DNA of 7,500 nt from positions 1-7,500 of the forward strand of contig DGBM01000005.1 in assembly GCA_002384765.1 (NCBI GenBank), read 5' to 3'. Under the pieces are notes generated by a model, which saw only the letters and a list, made by a program, of their open reading frames with translations, ran no database searches and was not told where the DNA came from. The position numbers were made by a program, and so were the translations under genes. This DNA is from Demequinaceae bacterium UBA4004 (lineage in GTDB: Bacteria > Actinomycetota > Actinomycetes > Actinomycetales > Demequinaceae). Shown here piece after piece: positions 5,427 to 7,500 of the stretch; position 1 is the stretch's first letter, and every line of letters begins with the position of its first letter.

Positions 5427-5672
5427 ATGCAGCCCCGCGACAACGAACTGTCACTCGCTGAGGAAATCAGGCAGACCGAGGAGCAACTCCGCATCTACGA
5501 CGGCTTGACGCGGGCGATGACAGAGCCGCACACGGTCCTCGAGGTTCTCTTGCAGGCGGAAGATCCGGAGTCCGCTTCGGCTGCCCTTCGGGACCGGTTT
5601 GGGTTCGACCAGGTTCAGGCGACGGCGGTCCTGGAAATGCAGTCCAGGCGAGCACGCGCCTTGACCGCCTGA
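5427..5672 (+). CDS. Short topoisomerase-subunit-A-like protein, 81 aa as it stands
   Basis: The sequence resembles one short stretch of type II topoisomerase subunit A (GyrA/ParC), the helical segment near the C-gate, not a whole enzyme. The helices are AEEIRQTEEQLRIYDGLTRA (11-30), then a VLEVLLQAEDPESASAALRDRFG stretch (37-59). FDQVQATAVLEMQSRR (60-75) mirrors the GyrA pattern RFGLSxxQAxAILxMxLRRL. There is no catalytic tyrosine domain. ATG 5427 has GGGAGGG about eight bases upstream. The frame stops at 5672, but a one-base-back frame from 5657 reads RLDRLKIEDRQREL and on to a stop at 5738-5740. That is exactly what should follow in this pattern, so the intact protein was probably about 104 residues. 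The role is unknown: perhaps a free-standing coiled-coil partner. It follows coaD at 129 bp on the same strand. Confidence 0.65.
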   Translation: MQPRDNELSLAEEIRQTEEQLRIYDGLTRAMTEPHTVLEVLLQAEDPESASAALRDRFGFDQVQATAVLEMQSRRARALTA

Positions 5673-5825
5673 AGATTGAAGACCGTCAACGTGAGCTATC
5701 TGATCACGCCGCATACCTCAAGAGCCTGAGCGTCGACTGAGCTCGCTCGCGCGTGACGCGCTCCGTGTGCTGCCCGAGTGTCCGGCGAACGGGTGCTGCG
5801 ACTCGGCATCCCGCAGCCGGATCCT

Positions 5826-6632
5826 CTATCGAGACCCCCGTTCATGGTTGGTGCGATCCGGCTTCTCCACGTGGGTGTCGATAAGGAATCCGGCGATTGC
5901 GAACCCCGTGTTGACGGCCAACTTGGCGTGTCGTGGTGCCGGGCCGACCGAACGCTTTCCCCGCCCGTGCGCGTCGCTGAGTGCGTTACGCATGGCTGCC
6001 AAACCGCCTACGAGTGTCGCCGCACCGCTGAGTATCTGCTTGATGATCTGCTCGGTGTGCTGATCAGGAGATATCTCCATGGCGGCCGACGCAGTCTTGT
6101 AGAGCCTGGAGAGGTCCCAACTGTCGTCATAGTCCACAGCGCGCTCGTCACAGATGTGCTTACAGACGCTCTCAAGAGTTGTTCGCGTGGCGGTGATCGC
6201 TCCGTCAGGATCGGTGGTCACCTTGTTCAATGCAGCATTCCAGGACTTGGTGACGGCCTGCCAGTTCTCCAACCGCACCAAGGCTGCACTTGCAGCATCA
6301 GCGCCAGGGGCTCCCTCCGACAGGAGCAGAGAGCGTAACTTCGCAAGTTCCTCGTCAGTAGGCATTCCGTGTGCGACCCTGCCCTCGTACTCGCATAGTT
6401 CGAACAGGAATGCCTTTTGTTGCTCAAGAGGCATCGACTTGAGGCCATCTTGAAAGATCTGCCACCGAGATGGACTGCCGCCGCCCCAGCCTTGATAAGG
6501 CCCGAGCGCGTCGGTGTACTCGGCGAACAGCTCGTGGAGTTCCGGACCGCTAAAGCCCGTCTCGCGCGCAAACAGGTCAGTCGCAAGCTTGATGATCTTG
6601 TACGGAAGCTCGGCCGTCGTCGGAGAAGGCAT
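5826..6632 (-). CDS. Abortive-infection family protein (Abi_C-type), 268 aa
   Basis: This is a probable phage-defence protein. The C-terminal half (about residues 145-255) reads as an Abi_C domain: TRTTLESVCKHICDERAVDY, DLSRLYKTASAAMEISPDQH, IIKQILSGAATLVGGLAAMRNALSDAHGRG, then RHAKLAVNTGFAIAGFLIDTH. R215-N216 through H222 gives RNx5H, fitting the Rx4-6H signature of HEPN ribonucleases with a polar residue after the arginine. This family is commonly thought to act by RNA cleavage. The N-terminal region (about 1-110) is a separate helical module (LPYKIIKLATDLFARETGFSG), possibly for sensing. ATG 6632 is preferred (GGGAG about nine bases upstream); an in-frame start at 6698 would add an Arg-rich head. 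There is no signal or membrane segment, so it is cytoplasmic. It is convergent with the topoisomerase-like gene, and the neighbouring HEPN-motif gene lies 200 bp upstream on the same strand. Confidence 0.88.
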   Translation of the reverse strand: MPSPTTAELPYKIIKLATDLFARETGFSGPELHELFAEYTDALGPYQGWGGGSPSRWQIFQDGLKSMPLEQQKAFLFELCEYEGRVAHGMPTDEELAKLRSLLLSEGAPGADAASAALVRLENWQAVTKSWNAALNKVTTDPDGAITATRTTLESVCKHICDERAVDYDDSWDLSRLYKTASAAMEISPDQHTEQIIKQILSGAATLVGGLAAMRNALSDAHGRGKRSVGPAPRHAKLAVNTGFAIAGFLIDTHVEKPDRTNHERGSR

Positions 6633-6833
6633 GAGCCCATTCTCCCGGTTCAGTCTGACTTCAGAGGCTCCCGCGCGACGCCGGCCTCGTCGGGACACCG
6701 TACGGACCTGGCGACCGATCGTCGTGCGTCGCGCCTCCCTGCATCTGTTGCGTGACCCATGGCTCCGCGGACGACGCTGCCGAAGGCATGGGCAGAGGAT
6801 TCGGCCGATAGCAACGACTCCAGATGTTTCGCG

Positions 6834-7487
6834 TCAAGAGTCCCGGCCGGGCCGGGGCGGCTCGAGGAGGTCGGCGAGCTGACGGAACGGAGCCCGCAAC
6901 TCACCCAGGACCACCCGTGCAGGGAGGCCGGCGAGGAGTCGCTCATAGGCTGACTCGGCCTCAAGCACCTTCGCGGGAGCGCGGCCCTTCACGGGGTCGG
7001 ACTGGGGCAGATCCGCCAGACAACGCCAACGCCACTCGTGCGCGACGATCGGAGCGACAAGCGGGGCGCTGAATCCCTCGGAGAGCGTGAGGGCATCGGC
7101 CCATTGGTGGTGTACTCGATTCCTCGCGCAGCGGACGGCGCTGACGAATTCGCCGCCAGAAACGCGACTACGCCACCCCCAGTCGAGGGGCTCACCCTCC
7201 GGGGCGTAGTGCTCGCGTGCCTGGTCGTCGAGTGCCACCGCCCAGTTCAAGGCCTCGAAGAGCGGCGCGAAAACCTGCAATGGGTCGCGGCTGCGAGATA
7301 CCTGGCCGAACCGATTCACCGCCTGCTCGTAGCCAGCAAGCAACACGCGGAACGTAACGATGTTCGTACCGTACGGCTTCATGGGACCCAGCGTTCCATC
7401 CGGTGAACCTCCACCCGAAAGGGAGTACCAGGCCCCGTCGGCTCGGCTGGCCATCCGTAGGCGAAGCGAGCCCCAGGAGTCGGGCAC
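6834..7487 (-). CDS. Uncharacterised protein with HEPN-like RNRVHH motif, up to 217 aa
   Basis: I recognise a pattern seen in uncharacterised actinobacterial proteins but no named family. The core is FAPLFEALNWAVALDDQARE (73-92), then a WGW(R) stretch, then GGEFVSAVRCARNRVHHQWADAL (111-133). R122-N123-R124-V125-H126-H127 satisfies Rx4H with Asn after Arg, the HEPN ribonuclease signature, in a predicted helix. A later helix, EAESAYERLLAGLPARVVLGELR, and an arginine- and proline-rich end follow. There is no signal or membrane segment. The start is unsure. GTG 7487 opens the frame without a visible ribosome site. ATG 7454 and ATG 7382 are in frame, and the last overlaps by ATGA a tiny ORF (7379-7399, MERWVP) with a good GGTGGAGGT site. 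If the sequence is circular, an in-frame stop lies at 39-41, so the frame cannot go much further. It lies upstream of the abortive-infection gene on the same strand. Confidence 0.72.
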   Translation of the reverse strand: MPDSWGSLRLRMASRADGAWYSLSGGGSPDGTLGPMKPYGTNIVTFRVLLAGYEQAVNRFGQVSRSRDPLQVFAPLFEALNWAVALDDQAREHYAPEGEPLDWGWRSRVSGGEFVSAVRCARNRVHHQWADALTLSEGFSAPLVAPIVAHEWRWRCLADLPQSDPVKGRAPAKVLEAESAYERLLAGLPARVVLGELRAPFRQLADLLEPPRPGRDS

Positions 7488-7500
7488 GGGCAGGTCGTCC
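7477..7500. repeat. Terminal direct repeat, right copy
   Basis: This is an exact copy of bases 1-24 in the same orientation, ending at the window edge. It overlaps the start region of the HEPN-motif gene, so joining the two ends places the DUF2188 gene and the HEPN-motif gene about 120 bp apart. See the left copy for interpretation. Confidence 0.85.

Noticed and set aside
5741..5763. GCGCGT-G-ACGCGC dyad between the convergent topoisomerase-like and Abi genes as a bidirectional terminator
   Set aside because: The usable stem is only four or five pairs and neither strand has a T-rich tail. It is suggestive only because of its convergent position.
6633..6833. Promoter for the Abi gene, for example TTGACG at 6837-6832
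   Set aside because: With an 18-base spacer the -10 would be TGCTAT, only three of six matches, and the -35 overlaps the upstream stop codon. No convincing promoter was found.

Overview
The window is GC-rich with strongly G/C-ending codons in most genes. GTG starts, leaderless or nearly leaderless promoters and the gene families present all point to a high-GC actinobacterium, but I cannot name a genus. No rRNA, tRNA, CRISPR array, intact transposase, integrase or replication gene is visible. The first 24 bases recur exactly as the last 24 bases. Because the match runs to both edges, the simplest reading is a circular molecule or closed contig of 7476 bp that has been wrapped or left with a terminal overlap. 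A direct repeat bounding an island is the alternative.

Layout, left to right. A small DUF2188-type protein (133-360, minus) diverges from a FAD-dependent amine oxidase (713-1960, plus). The oxidase is preceded by a perfect 8-bp inverted repeat, a good ribosome site and a 39-codon ORF that overlaps its GTG start. A doubtful 71-codon ORF follows, then a pair of unknown genes: an exported two-cysteine protein (2296-2715) and a 158-residue protein with an EPWG motif (2724-3200). A roughly 450-bp stretch without genes holds what looks like a solitary IS21-type end (about 3474-3522).

The most striking part is at 3653-4086 on the minus strand, where two very small genes each have their own promoter. 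One encodes a 54-residue single-span membrane protein from an apparently leaderless mRNA. The other encodes a 36-residue precursor with a signal peptide and a predicted 12-residue mature peptide carrying two cysteines. It has a TTGACG-17-TCTAGT promoter, a strong ribosome site and an intrinsic terminator. It looks like a peptide plus membrane-partner cassette, but its function is unknown.

On the plus strand follow a hypothetical gene split by a frameshift (4236-4651), a CoaD-like phosphopantetheine adenylyltransferase (4815-5297), and a short protein resembling one segment of topoisomerase subunit A, whose tail is also out of frame (5427-5672, tail to 5740). Two frameshifts within 1.2 kb suggest either decay or assembly indels.

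The right end (5826-7487, minus) carries an abortive-infection family protein (Abi_C-type, with an RNx5H motif). Upstream of it is an uncharacterised 217-residue protein with an RNRVHH motif. Both motifs fit the Rx4-6H signature of HEPN ribonucleases, so this is a candidate two-gene phage-defence locus. The mix of defence genes, small orphan genes, an IS remnant and disrupted ORFs marks the window as accessory DNA.
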